Part shown: positions 8,985 through 18,366 of the stretch, piece by piece
Layout: every line of letters starts with the position of its first letter
Position numbering within the stretch: the first letter of the stretch is position 1
Origin: CALXVA01 sp944393025
GTDB lineage: Bacteria > Bacillota > Clostridia > TANB77 > CAG-508
Reading direction: 5' to 3'
DNA length: 64,000 bases
Assembly (NCBI GenBank): GCA_963931445.1
Contig: OZ007016.1
Coordinates: 1,178,001 to 1,242,000 of the forward strand
Notes under the pieces: generated by a model
The model's input: the letters and a program-made list of their open reading frames with translations, nothing else
Databases searched by the model: none
What the model was told of the DNA's origin: nothing
Position numbers and translations under genes: made by a program

Positions 8985-10913
8985 TTACGCAAATGTCTCT
9001 ATTTCATTTACTATTTTTGATAAAAATTCATTAATAGGCATTGCTCCTACATCTCCTTCTTTTCTTGAGCGTACGCCAACAGTTTCTGATTCTTTTTCCT
9101 TATCTCCAATAACTAACATGTATGGAATTTTTTGAAGTTGAGCTTCTCTAATCTTATAACCAATCTTTTCACTTCTAGCATCTAATTCTACTCTTATTCC
9201 TTTATCTTCTAATTTTTCTTTTACTTTTTGTGCATATTCTTTATGATTATCTGAAATTGTAAGAAGCTTTACTTGTACAGGTGCAAGCCATATTGGAAAT
9301 GCTCCTTTTGTTTCTTCAATTAAGAATGATATGAATCTATCAAATGTTCCAAGTATTGCTCTATGAATAACTATTGGTCTATGTGCTTTTCCATCTTCTC
9401 CAATATATTCTAATTCAAATCTTTGAGGTAATAAAAAGTCTAATTGACATGTAGATATTGTTATATCATGTCCTATGGCTGTTTTTATTTGAACATCTAA
9501 TTTTGGTCCATAAAATGCTGCTTCTCCTTTTGCTTCATAAAAGTTTATATTTAATTCTTTTAGTATTTCTCTTAATTGGCTTTCAGCATTTTCCCACATT
9601 TCATCATCATCAAAATATTTTTCTTTATTTTCTTTATCTCTTAAAGATAATCTAAATGTATAATCTTTAAATCCAAAATCTTTGTATACAGCTAAAATTA
9701 AATTTACAACTTCACCAAAAATAGGTTTTATTTGTTCTGGTGTTACAAATATATGTGCATCATTTTGACACATTTCTCTAACTCTCTCTAAACCACAAAC
9801 ACTTCCACTTGCTTCATATCTAAAATCATGTGCAAGTTCTCCTATTCTTATTGGTAAATCTCTGTATGAATGCATTGCATTTTTATATATTAACATATGA
9901 TGAGGACAATTCATTGGTCTTAGTACCATTTCTTCTTCATCCATTTTCATTACTGGAAACATATCATCTTTATAATGATCCCAATGTCCACTTGTTTTGT
10001 ATAATGCAACATTTGCAAGTGAAGGTGTATATACATGTTTATATCCTAGCTTTACTTCTTTATTTAAAATATATTGTTCTAATAGTCTTCTTATTGTAGC
10101 TCCATTTGGTAAATACATAGGAAGCCCTGAACCAACTAATTCATGTGTCATAAATAAATCTAATTGTTTTCCAATTTTTCTATGATCTCTTTGTTTAGCA
10201 TCTTCTAATTTTTGTAAATATTCATCAACTTGACTTGATTTAGGAAAAGAAATACCATAAAATCTTTGAAGCATTTTATTTTTCTCATTTCCTCTCCAAT
10301 ATGCTCCTGAAGAAGTTAATATTTTTACTGCTTTAACCTTACCAGTACTCATTAAATGTGGTCCTGCACAAAGATCTGTAAATTCTCCTTGTTTGTAAAA
10401 AGAAATTTCTTCTCCTTCTGGAAGTTCTTCTATTAATTCTACTTTATATTCTTCTCCTTGCTCTTTTTCAAATTTAATAGCGTCTTCTCTAGAAAGGGTA
10501 TATCTTTCAATTGGTAAATCTTCTTTTATTATTTTTTTCATTTCTGCTTCTATTTTTTCAAAATCTTCTGATGAAATATTTTCTTTAACATCAAAATCAT
10601 AATAAAATCCTTCATCTATTGATGGACCTATTGCTAATTTTATATTATTTCCATATATTCTTTTTATTGCTTGGGCCATAATATGAGAAGTTGTATGCCA
10701 ATATGCTTTTTTACCTTCTTGGCTATTTTCAAAAGTTAATATTTCTACTTCTGAATCTTCATTAATTTTGTATCTTAAGTCTTGAACTTTTCCATTTACT
10801 TTTCCACATGTTGCATTTCTTGCAAGTCCCTCACTTATTTTTTTTGCCAATTCTAAAACTGATATTCCTTTTTCTGCTTCCATAACTGATCCATCTTTTA
10901 AAGTAATTTTCAT
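8985..10913 (-). CDS. thrS: Threonyl-tRNA synthetase
   Basis: Charges tRNA-Thr. The 642-residue enzyme has the usual order: TGS domain (residues 1-62), editing/SAD domain with HTTSHIMAQA near 73 and CAGPHL near 182, then the class II catalytic core with RPMNCPHHM near 333 and the motif 2 FRYEASGSVCGLERVR, and a C-terminal anticodon-binding domain ending near residue 640. Length is normal. ATG 10913 follows GGAGGG. Expression is controlled by the upstream T-box. Confidence 0.97.
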   Translation of the reverse strand: MKITLKDGSVMEAEKGISVLELAKKISEGLARNATCGKVNGKVQDLRYKINEDSEVEILTFENSQEGKKAYWHTTSHIMAQAIKRIYGNNIKLAIGPSIDEGFYYDFDVKENISSEDFEKIEAEMKKIIKEDLPIERYTLSREDAIKFEKEQGEEYKVELIEELPEGEEISFYKQGEFTDLCAGPHLMSTGKVKAVKILTSSGAYWRGNEKNKMLQRFYGISFPKSSQVDEYLQKLEDAKQRDHRKIGKQLDLFMTHELVGSGLPMYLPNGATIRRLLEQYILNKEVKLGYKHVYTPSLANVALYKTSGHWDHYKDDMFPVMKMDEEEMVLRPMNCPHHMLIYKNAMHSYRDLPIRIGELAHDFRYEASGSVCGLERVREMCQNDAHIFVTPEQIKPIFGEVVNLILAVYKDFGFKDYTFRLSLRDKENKEKYFDDDEMWENAESQLREILKELNINFYEAKGEAAFYGPKLDVQIKTAIGHDITISTCQLDFLLPQRFELEYIGEDGKAHRPIVIHRAILGTFDRFISFLIEETKGAFPIWLAPVQVKLLTISDNHKEYAQKVKEKLEDKGIRVELDARSEKIGYKIREAQLQKIPYMLVIGDKEKESETVGVRSRKEGDVGAMPINEFLSKIVNEIETFA

Positions 10914-10959
10914 ATAAATCCCTCCAAATATTCAAATTAAATTTGTGTGAAACTTACAA

Positions 10960-11193
10960 ACAAAGCACCCCTCTGTAATCATTCTTGACTACAGAGGGGT
11001 GCTATATATGCACGGTTCCACCCTTTTTTTTACTTAGTTAATGCCTTTAACGCAAATGCCTACGCCTAGTTTTTTTCTAGGAACAATGAGGTAGTTTTTC
11101 AAATATGTTTATTTAGAATAACTTTCAGCCTAGATTATTCTTCTCTTTTAACAACCTTTATTTTACTTTGTCTCATTTATGTTTTTTACTATG
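10960..11193 (-). ncRNA. T-box leader of thrS
   Basis: The minus strand has the conserved T-box AGGGTGGAACCG at 11013-11024, immediately before a strong terminator (10964-11003). A long structured stem I region lies upstream, containing ACTACC at 11090-11095; either ACT or ACC there could be the threonine specifier. Uncharged tRNA-Thr would bind stem I and the T-box bulge and stabilise the antiterminator, switching thrS on. The gene context confirms the amino acid. Confidence 0.92.
10964..11003 (-). terminator. Regulated terminator of the thrS T-box
   Basis: A GC-rich stem (AGCACCCCTCTGTA with TACAGAGGGGTGCT), unusual in this AT-rich DNA, followed on the minus strand by TTTGTTTG. It competes with the antiterminator that includes the T-box sequence. 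Confidence 0.88.
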
Positions 11194-11199
11194 TAAGAT

Positions 11200-11228
11200 A
11201 TTATATAACTTCACATAAATTATGTCAA
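11200..11228 (-). promoter_or_regulatory. Promoter of the thrS T-box leader
   Basis: Consensus TTGACA (11223-11228) and TATAAT (11200-11205) with a 17-bp spacer on the minus strand. Transcription would begin near 11193, just before stem I. Confidence 0.8.
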
Positions 11229-11240
11229 TATATATATGCC

Positions 11241-14147
11241 TTATTTATCTATATTTTTATGTTTTATAAAGAAGTATGCTCCTAATGATAACATAATTAT
11301 TAATATAAATGCTCCTATTGAAATTGCACCTGCTTGTGGAATTGGTTTTGGTGATATAGTATTGTCAGTGATGTTATTATTACTATTATTATTGTCATTA
11401 TCATTGTTATCATTATCATCATTGTCACCATTTCCTATAATATCATCTAAAGAACCAACATGTTCATCATCTAAATAATATTGAACATTTACATTTTCAG
11501 TATTAATTTTTTTAGTTCTTATCTGTTCCACACTTTCACCATTTGCACTTGCAACTTCTTTTAAAGAAATATATAAATCTTGTGCCTCTAATAATTCATC
11601 CATATTGCTTATTCCCTTTGTATTTATATTAAATGTGATAAAATATGTTCCATTTTTTTGTTCTAGTTTTGTATTTTCTATTTTAATCCAATCTTTTTCT
11701 GTATCTTCAGAATTATTTGATGATAAATAATAATAGTATGTATATTGTGTATTTTCATCTATATCTTTTATATTTTCTACTTTTATTTTTAAATCAAAAT
11801 ATTCTTCTTTATTTAATTTAGAATAATAATATGCTTTTGCTTCATTAACATTAACACTTATTTCTTCTAAATTTGAAGATATTGGTTTTATCTTTTCCGT
11901 AATTTCGATTTCAAATGTTGCAGTAAATCCTTTATATTCTAATGTTATTGTTTGTTTTCCAATTTTTCCACTATTAAATCCTGTTACTGTAATTGATTGA
12001 GAATTCATATTCAATTCTTCTGTTGAACCATCTGAATATATTATTTTAATAATTCCATCATCTAAATTTAATTCTTCATCATTTTGCATATATGTAAGTT
12101 TTGTAGGTTTTTTTACTATTTCAATGCCTTCTACTTCTTTTTCAACTACCAATTCATTAACTGTTATTTTTTGTTCAACTGTTTTTGTAACATCTCCTTC
12201 TGTATATGAAATAGTCACATTTTCTTGTCCGTAATATAAATTTTCTCCATTTTCTATTTTATAATCTGTTATTTCTTTTGTACTCATGTCACTATATGTT
12301 GCTATTACAACCATTCCAGTAGGATTAAAATTTTCTCCCTCTGTATATGTTATTTTCGTAGGTGCTTTTGTTATTTCTATTTTATCTAATACTGGTTTAA
12401 TTGATGTATCTTTTGTAAAGGCTTTAATTGATACATTCCCATGTGCTCCTTCATCTTCCTGTTCTGTTAAATCTGACCACTTTCCTACATTAAAACCTTC
12501 ACTTGTAGTGAAAAAGCTTTCATCAGCATTTACTTCTACATTTTCATCTACTGCCTTTGTCTCAATTAAAAATGTTTTTTGAATGTCGCTTGTATCTATA
12601 CTAATTGCTACTGCAAAAGAATCTCCTGTTAATTTTATTGGTTCAGCTAAAATTATTGTATGATAGCCAGGTTGAATAGTAATTGTTTCTCCTGCTTCTA
12701 ATTTTGCTTCTTGTAAATTTCCTAAATCGCTACTTCCTGGATTAACATATACTTTACATGTTATCTCTTGCATTGTAAATAAACTAACCATTGTAAGTTC
12801 TTCATTGTTATTTGTTGAGTCTCTTAAAAATTTATTTGCTATATATATTGGATTTTCAGATACAGTAGCTACTAATGTACCAGCTAATAATTTGTTATTT
12901 TGATAAAGTTTATCATAATCTTTTGAATCTGTTGACTTTTCAAAAGCATATAATTCACTATATATATGTACATCATCATAAGAAATATACATATAGCCTT
13001 TATCTCCTATTTCAATTACTACATTATCTCCATCTATTTTTACTTTAGTATTACCATATTCTTCTCCCAATTTTTGTAAAACAAATTCATTTGTAACATC
13101 ATATGGAGAATTCCAACCTTGTTCATTGCATTCTTCTGTAAATTGTGTATATACTGCTGCTTTTGCCTGTAATAGTGTTACTTCAATTATATCTCCCCAA
13201 GAATTTTTTGCTATCCATGCACCATTGTTTTCTGGTCTACTAGATTCATTAAAATTATTTTTATCATAATTATCATCCCAACCTATTAATACTACTGCAT
13301 GATTCATTGGATATTTATCCGCATCCGAACAATAAATTGCTCCTGTTTCTTTATTATATGAATCAGATAAAAGTTGAGCTCCATGCATTCCTGCATATAT
13401 TCCACCATAATTGCTAATAGTTTGTTTCATTTTAGACATTAATTCTGTTTTTCCTATATCATCAATATCTTCAAACATAATAGTATCATATACTGTAGTA
13501 ACTGTATTTTTATCTTTTATTTCTGATATATCTATATTGTTTTCATTATTTTCAAAAGGCATTTCTTCTTCGCTAATGGCTCCTAATCCATTTGTTAAAT
13601 ATGATTGGGCCATAAAAAATGTTCCACCTTCTTCAAAGGTCGTAGAATAGCCATATTCATTGGTTTCATTATTAATAAAAGCATCTTTCCTTGCTGCATA
13701 ATCCATATGTCTTTCAGAATAATCATATTCTGCATTTGTATTTCCTAACCTATAATCTAATAATCCTAAATTACTTTCTAAACTTCCTATAGTTGCAAAT
13801 GCCCAACAAGAATTAGTTTGCATTTGATTTCTTATTTTTACATTGTTTTGAATAATTGTTCTTAAATCATAAGAAGATTGTAAATTACTTTTTAGTAATG
13901 TTGCACTTTTAAACAAATTATTCATTTCTTTTAAATATTGAGTATTTGTTTTTGGTTCAATTACATTATATCTACTTGGCTCTAGTCTTTCTTTCTTTTC
14001 TTCATCACTAAGAGCCATATATTCTTTATATTCATCTGTATACTCTAGTACTTTTAATTGTGAAGATGTTGCATAAACATTGTTTGAGCATACTAAAATT
14101 AATACGAATATTATTATAAAAATAATTGTTTTAATTTTATTTTTCAT
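11241..14147 (-). CDS. Secreted, wall-anchored C1A (papain-like) cysteine protease with Ig-like domains
   Basis: A 968-residue surface protein. Residues 1-26 are a signal peptide, followed by a propeptide. The papain domain (about 90-335) shows the catalytic Cys in NSCWAFATIG (C114), His in NHAVVLIGW and Asn in WIAKNSWG. A beta-rich lectin-like region follows (about 380-590), then two bacterial Ig-like repeats starting KIEITKAPTKITY and GIEIVKKPTKLTY. The C-terminus has an Asp/Asn-rich linker, IPQAG at 936-940, a hydrophobic segment and a basic tail, a variant sortase signal. It likely digests proteins or peptides at the cell surface. Confidence 0.87.
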   Translation of the reverse strand: MKNKIKTIIFIIIFVLILVCSNNVYATSSQLKVLEYTDEYKEYMALSDEEKKERLEPSRYNVIEPKTNTQYLKEMNNLFKSATLLKSNLQSSYDLRTIIQNNVKIRNQMQTNSCWAFATIGSLESNLGLLDYRLGNTNAEYDYSERHMDYAARKDAFINNETNEYGYSTTFEEGGTFFMAQSYLTNGLGAISEEEMPFENNENNIDISEIKDKNTVTTVYDTIMFEDIDDIGKTELMSKMKQTISNYGGIYAGMHGAQLLSDSYNKETGAIYCSDADKYPMNHAVVLIGWDDNYDKNNFNESSRPENNGAWIAKNSWGDIIEVTLLQAKAAVYTQFTEECNEQGWNSPYDVTNEFVLQKLGEEYGNTKVKIDGDNVVIEIGDKGYMYISYDDVHIYSELYAFEKSTDSKDYDKLYQNNKLLAGTLVATVSENPIYIANKFLRDSTNNNEELTMVSLFTMQEITCKVYVNPGSSDLGNLQEAKLEAGETITIQPGYHTIILAEPIKLTGDSFAVAISIDTSDIQKTFLIETKAVDENVEVNADESFFTTSEGFNVGKWSDLTEQEDEGAHGNVSIKAFTKDTSIKPVLDKIEITKAPTKITYTEGENFNPTGMVVIATYSDMSTKEITDYKIENGENLYYGQENVTISYTEGDVTKTVEQKITVNELVVEKEVEGIEIVKKPTKLTYMQNDEELNLDDGIIKIIYSDGSTEELNMNSQSITVTGFNSGKIGKQTITLEYKGFTATFEIEITEKIKPISSNLEEISVNVNEAKAYYYSKLNKEEYFDLKIKVENIKDIDENTQYTYYYYLSSNNSEDTEKDWIKIENTKLEQKNGTYFITFNINTKGISNMDELLEAQDLYISLKEVASANGESVEQIRTKKINTENVNVQYYLDDEHVGSLDDIIGNGDNDDNDNNDNDNNNSNNNITDNTISPKPIPQAGAISIGAFILIIMLSLGAYFFIKHKNIDK

Positions 14148-14201
14148 TTTTTATACCTTTCTTTCTATAAAAACTCATTCTATATATAATGCAAATTGTC
14201 T

Positions 14202-15506
14202 CTATTTAGTTTTACCTAATAACTTAAACATATTTGTTTTATATTTTTCTACACCTGGTTGATTAAATGGATTTACTCCTAAAATTTCTCCAGACATAGC
14301 ACATGCTAATTCAAAAAAGTATATAAGTTGTCCTATATTATTTGCATCTAATTTTTCCATGTTAATTACGATATTTGGGACATCACCATCTACATGTGCA
14401 GTAATTGTTCCTTCCATCGCCTTTTTATTAATATAGCTTAAAGATTTACCTTCTAAATAATTTAAATTATCTAAATCTTCTTCTTCCTTTTTTAAAGTTA
14501 AGTCTCTTTGAGATTTTTCTATATTTATTACTGTTTCAAATAAATTTCTTCTTCCTTCTTGTATATATTGTCCCAACGAATGTAAGTCTGTTGTAAATTC
14601 AGCTCCTGATGGATATATTCCTTTTTGTTCTTTGCCTTCACTTTCTCCAAATAATTGTTTCCACCATTCTATAAAATAATGCATTTTTGGTTCATAAGTA
14701 ACTAGTAATTCTATGTTTTTTTCTTTTTCATATAATACATTTCTTAAAACTGCATATTTATAACATTCATTATATTTTAAATTTTCATCTGAATATCTAT
14801 CTTGAGCAAATTTTGCACCTTTCATTAATTCATCTATATCTATTCCTGCTACCGCTATTGGTAAAAGTCCTACTGCTGTTAAAACAGAATACCTTCCTCC
14901 AATGTTGTCTGGTATAACAAATGTAGTATATTTTTCTTTTTTTGCAAGTTCTTTTAAAGCACCTTTTCTTTTATCTGTTGTAACATATATTCTTTCTCTT
15001 GCTTCTTTTAAACTATATTTATTCTCTAATATTTCTCTAAATATTCTAAAAGCTATTGCAGGTTCTGTTGTAGTTCCAGATTTTGAAATTACATTTATTG
15101 ATATATCTTTATCTGATATATAATCTATTAAATCCATTATATAATTTGGACTTAAATTATTTCCTACATATAGTATTTGTGGTAATTTTCTTGTTTCTTT
15201 TTCTTGCATATTATAAAATGTATTTGTTAATGATTCTATAACTGCTCTTGCTCCTAAATATGAGCCTCCTATACCTATAACTAATAATACATCTGAATCT
15301 TTTTGTATTTTTTCTGCTGATTTTTTTATTTTTTCAAATTCTTTTTTATCATAATTAGTTGGTAAATCTAACCATCCACAAAATTCATCTTTTTTTTCTG
15401 CCTTAGAATGCAATTTTTTATGTATTTCTGCAACCTTATCAGTATATTCCATTACATTTTTTTCAAAAACTCTCGCATTTTTAAAATCTACTTTAATGTT
15501 TTTCAA
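14202..15506 (-). CDS. pgi: Glucose-6-phosphate isomerase
   Basis: Interconverts glucose-6-phosphate and fructose-6-phosphate in glycolysis. The 434-residue protein has GIGGSYLGARAVIE near residue 78, the sugar-phosphate-binding SKSGTTTEPA near 142, and IGGRYSVLTAVGLLP near 200, all typical of the bacterial enzyme. The start is TTG 15506, placed 5 nt after GGAGGAACG-type ribosome site; no upstream ATG is available. It is followed after 54 bp by the surface protease gene, with no shared function apparent. Confidence 0.95.
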   Translation of the reverse strand: MKNIKVDFKNARVFEKNVMEYTDKVAEIHKKLHSKAEKKDEFCGWLDLPTNYDKKEFEKIKKSAEKIQKDSDVLLVIGIGGSYLGARAVIESLTNTFYNMQEKETRKLPQILYVGNNLSPNYIMDLIDYISDKDISINVISKSGTTTEPAIAFRIFREILENKYSLKEARERIYVTTDKRKGALKELAKKEKYTTFVIPDNIGGRYSVLTAVGLLPIAVAGIDIDELMKGAKFAQDRYSDENLKYNECYKYAVLRNVLYEKEKNIELLVTYEPKMHYFIEWWKQLFGESEGKEQKGIYPSGAEFTTDLHSLGQYIQEGRRNLFETVINIEKSQRDLTLKKEEEDLDNLNYLEGKSLSYINKKAMEGTITAHVDGDVPNIVINMEKLDANNIGQLIYFFELACAMSGEILGVNPFNQPGVEKYKTNMFKLLGKTK

Positions 15507-15641
15507 TGTCGTTCCTCCTTTGTATAATATATGATATTTCTCAAATATATAATATCATAATAAGATTTTTTTTCAAGTAATTTTACAAAAAAACTGTAAA
15601 TTTTCCAAAAGTATTTAATGGTAACTATGCATATTTTTTCC

Positions 15642-15681
15642 AAAAAATAAGTGTATACAATATTTTAATTTGTATACACTT
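15642..15681 (-). terminator. Terminator of spoIIP
   Basis: A perfect 12-bp stem (AAGTGTATACAA with TTGTATACACTT), 9-nt loop, followed on the minus strand by ATTTTTT, 33 bp after the spoIIP stop. Confidence 0.85.
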
Positions 15682-15714
15682 AAATATTAATTGTTAGTAA
15701 CATTAAATTAATAT

Positions 15715-16836
15715 TCATAATATTTCGCTTAATACTTTTGATAAATATTTCATACTATTTAAACATTGTTCCATTGTATTTCCTGTAGCTCCAACTTCAA
15801 TTATGCTAGCACCTTTTGCTAATTGTTGGTTATATCTACTATTTCTAAGTATTATTGGTTTGAATAGTCCTGGATAAAGTTCATTTGCTTTTTCTTGTAT
15901 TTTAATTGCAAATTTTAAATTTTCATTCCAGTTATCATGTTTTCCTCCTCCATTACTTCCTATAACAAACATTAACTGAGCTGCCTCTTCTTCTCCTATT
16001 TTAACAGTTGGAGCATATGAACTATCTCCTATAGCATCTCTATGCAAATCAAATAATATATCTGTATTTTGATTTTCTTCTAATATTTTTGCTACTCCTT
16101 TTAAAGATCTATCATAAGATTCACTATATGAAGGACAATCATATAATGTTGTATCATGAATAACATTATAGCCATAATGTTGCATATATTTTGTAAGTTC
16201 TGTTCCTACTCTTGCAACAGAATAATTTATATCTGTAGTTCTGAAATTTCCAGAAGCCTTATACTTATATTTTTCTGTAGGAGTATAACTTTCACATGTA
16301 TGAGTATGAAATATAACTATGCTCTTTGTATTTATATCTACATTTGGTGTAAGCATATCTTTTGTTAACTTAATATCTGTTTCATTTCTTATTTTTACCC
16401 CATTATATTCACTTGTATATTTTTCAGGTACATTATTTTCTAAAACTTTAGTTTCTATTCCTGTTTGTGCTTCTTCAACTTCTTCTTCATTCATATTTTC
16501 ATTATTATTATCATTTGTAGTATTAGTTGAAACACTTTCTGTATTGTCCGTATTTTTCTCAGTACTATCTAGAACACCCAATTCTAGTCCTAACACCATT
16601 TTTAGTGGTTTTTTTTCTATAACATTATTAACAATTTTCTCTTCATTATTATTCGATAGTTTTATACTTGGAATAGTTATATCTAAAAAAGATAACAAAG
16701 AATTTTTACTTATATTAAGTTTGGTTTTAAATCCTGAAAAGAATTTTGTTAATATTACTACAACTGCTATTAATATAGTTACTTTTATTAAGTATTTAAT
16801 AATATCTTTTAAATCAATTACAGCTAAATTTATCAT
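15715..16836 (-). CDS. spoIIP: Stage II sporulation protein P (amidase/endopeptidase)
   Basis: Works with SpoIID and SpoIIM in the mother cell to degrade septal peptidoglycan and drive engulfment of the forespore. The 373-residue protein has an N-terminal membrane anchor (about residues 15-35), an Asn/Glu-rich linker, and the SpoIIP catalytic domain with IFHTHTCESYTP, DLHRDAIG and FVIGSNGGGKHDNW. ATG 16836 follows AAGGAG; the longer frame to 16875 lacks a ribosome site. gpr, its usual neighbour, is not present. This gene is direct evidence for a sporulation programme. Confidence 0.93.
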   Translation of the reverse strand: MINLAVIDLKDIIKYLIKVTILIAVVVILTKFFSGFKTKLNISKNSLLSFLDITIPSIKLSNNNEEKIVNNVIEKKPLKMVLGLELGVLDSTEKNTDNTESVSTNTTNDNNNENMNEEEVEEAQTGIETKVLENNVPEKYTSEYNGVKIRNETDIKLTKDMLTPNVDINTKSIVIFHTHTCESYTPTEKYKYKASGNFRTTDINYSVARVGTELTKYMQHYGYNVIHDTTLYDCPSYSESYDRSLKGVAKILEENQNTDILFDLHRDAIGDSSYAPTVKIGEEEAAQLMFVIGSNGGGKHDNWNENLKFAIKIQEKANELYPGLFKPIILRNSRYNQQLAKGASIIEVGATGNTMEQCLNSMKYLSKVLSEIL

Positions 16837-16989
16837 ATATCTCCTTAAAATAATATATATTTTATTTATGTACAAGTCTACTATATATAAATATATGCTG
16901 AAAAATAAAAAAATATAACCTAATAACTTATAAAGTATAAATTTATAAAACTATATTTAAAAGTAAACTATAATTCACTTTTATAAACG

Positions 16990-17033
16990 AAAATAGCTAT
17001 AAAAGCCTTAAAAATGTCTTTTATAGCTATTTT
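16990..17033 (-). terminator. Terminator after hisS
   Basis: A 16-bp near-perfect stem (AAAATAGCTATAAAAG with CTTTTATAGCTATTTT) directly after the hisS stop codon. Both strands end in T-rich sequence, so it may act in both directions. Confidence 0.8.
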
Positions 17034-17045
17034 TATTATACATTA

Positions 17046-18353
17046 TTAATTCTTTAAAATATCTATTGCATCATCTAGATTTAATTCTTTTTGTTCACCT
17101 GTTTCCATGTTTTTTAGTGTTATAGTTTTATTTTTTTCTTCCTCTTCTCCAATTATTGCAACATAAAGTATTTTTAATCTATCTGCATATTTGAATTTTG
17201 CCTTTATTTTTTTATTTTCTAAATATATATCTGTATTTATTCCTGCTTCTCTTATTTTATTTGCTACATTAAAAGCAATATTTATATTATCTGTCATTGA
17301 TACAACTAAAACTTTTGATATAGCTTGTTCTTTTTCATTTAATATATTAAGTTCACTTAATTTAGAAAAAAGTCTAGTTAATCCTATAGATACTCCTACA
17401 CCAGGCAATTTTTTGTCTGTATAAAATTCAGCTAAATTATCATATCTTCCACCAGAACATATACTTCCAAGTTCTCTATAGTCATTTAAAAATGTTTCAT
17501 ATACAGTTCCTGTATAATAATCTAAACCTCTTGCTATAGTTAAATCTACCATAAAATTGCTATTTGGAATCTCAAATATTTTAATACAATTTACTACTTG
17601 TTCTAATTCTTCAATTCCTTTAGTAAATAGTTCATTTTCAAAATTTAAATTTTTCAACTTTTCTAATTTTTCATCTGTGGTTCCTTTTATTTCAATAAAT
17701 TCTATAATTCCATTTATTTTTTTATCTTCAATATTTAAATCTTTTAAACATTTTATAACATTCTCTTTACCTATTTTTTCTATTTTATCTATTATTCTTA
17801 GTATTTCTACTGATTTATCATTTAAATCTAGTTGAGAAAATAATCCATTTAATAATTTTCTATTATTTATTTTTATTGTAAAATTATCAAATCCTATTTC
17901 TTTTATAGTATTATAGATTACTAAACACATTTGTGCATCATTTATTATGCTTAATTCTCCATCCCCTATAATATCTATATCACATTGATAAAATTCTCTA
18001 TATCTACCTTTTTGTGGCCTTTCACCTCTATATACTTTTCCTATTTGATATCTTTTAAAAGGAAAACTTAAATCATTATAATATTCACAAACATATTTAG
18101 CAAGTGGAACTGTCAAATCAAATCTTAATGCTAAATCATTTTCACCTTTGTTAAAACGATATATTTGCTTTTCTGTTTCTCCTCCTGCTTTTGCAAGAAG
18201 TACATCAGCCATTTCTATTATAGGAGTATCTATTGGTAAAAATCCAAATTTTTCATAGGATTTTTTTATTTTTTCCATCATATTGTTAAATTTTATTTGT
18301 TCATTTGGTAATAATTCCATAAAACCAGGTAATGTTCTTGGTTCTATTTTCAT
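17046..18353 (-). CDS. hisS: Histidyl-tRNA synthetase
   Basis: Charges tRNA-His. The 435-residue enzyme has the class II core with motif 2 (KRYQIGKVYRGERPQKGRYRE, quoted here only in part as KVYRGERP near residue 100), the histidine-specific LTIARGLDYYTGTVYE near 255, and SGGRYDNLAEFY. The C-terminal anticodon-binding domain is complete. ATG 18353 is chosen because AAAGGGGG lies 7 nt upstream; the frame extends to 18395 but would overlap rel. It starts 13 bp after rel, so the two are almost certainly co-transcribed. Confidence 0.95.
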   Translation of the reverse strand: MKIEPRTLPGFMELLPNEQIKFNNMMEKIKKSYEKFGFLPIDTPIIEMADVLLAKAGGETEKQIYRFNKGENDLALRFDLTVPLAKYVCEYYNDLSFPFKRYQIGKVYRGERPQKGRYREFYQCDIDIIGDGELSIINDAQMCLVIYNTIKEIGFDNFTIKINNRKLLNGLFSQLDLNDKSVEILRIIDKIEKIGKENVIKCLKDLNIEDKKINGIIEFIEIKGTTDEKLEKLKNLNFENELFTKGIEELEQVVNCIKIFEIPNSNFMVDLTIARGLDYYTGTVYETFLNDYRELGSICSGGRYDNLAEFYTDKKLPGVGVSIGLTRLFSKLSELNILNEKEQAISKVLVVSMTDNINIAFNVANKIREAGINTDIYLENKKIKAKFKYADRLKILYVAIIGEEEEKNKTITLKNMETGEQKELNLDDAIDILKN

Positions 18354-18366
18354 ATATTTTCCCCCT

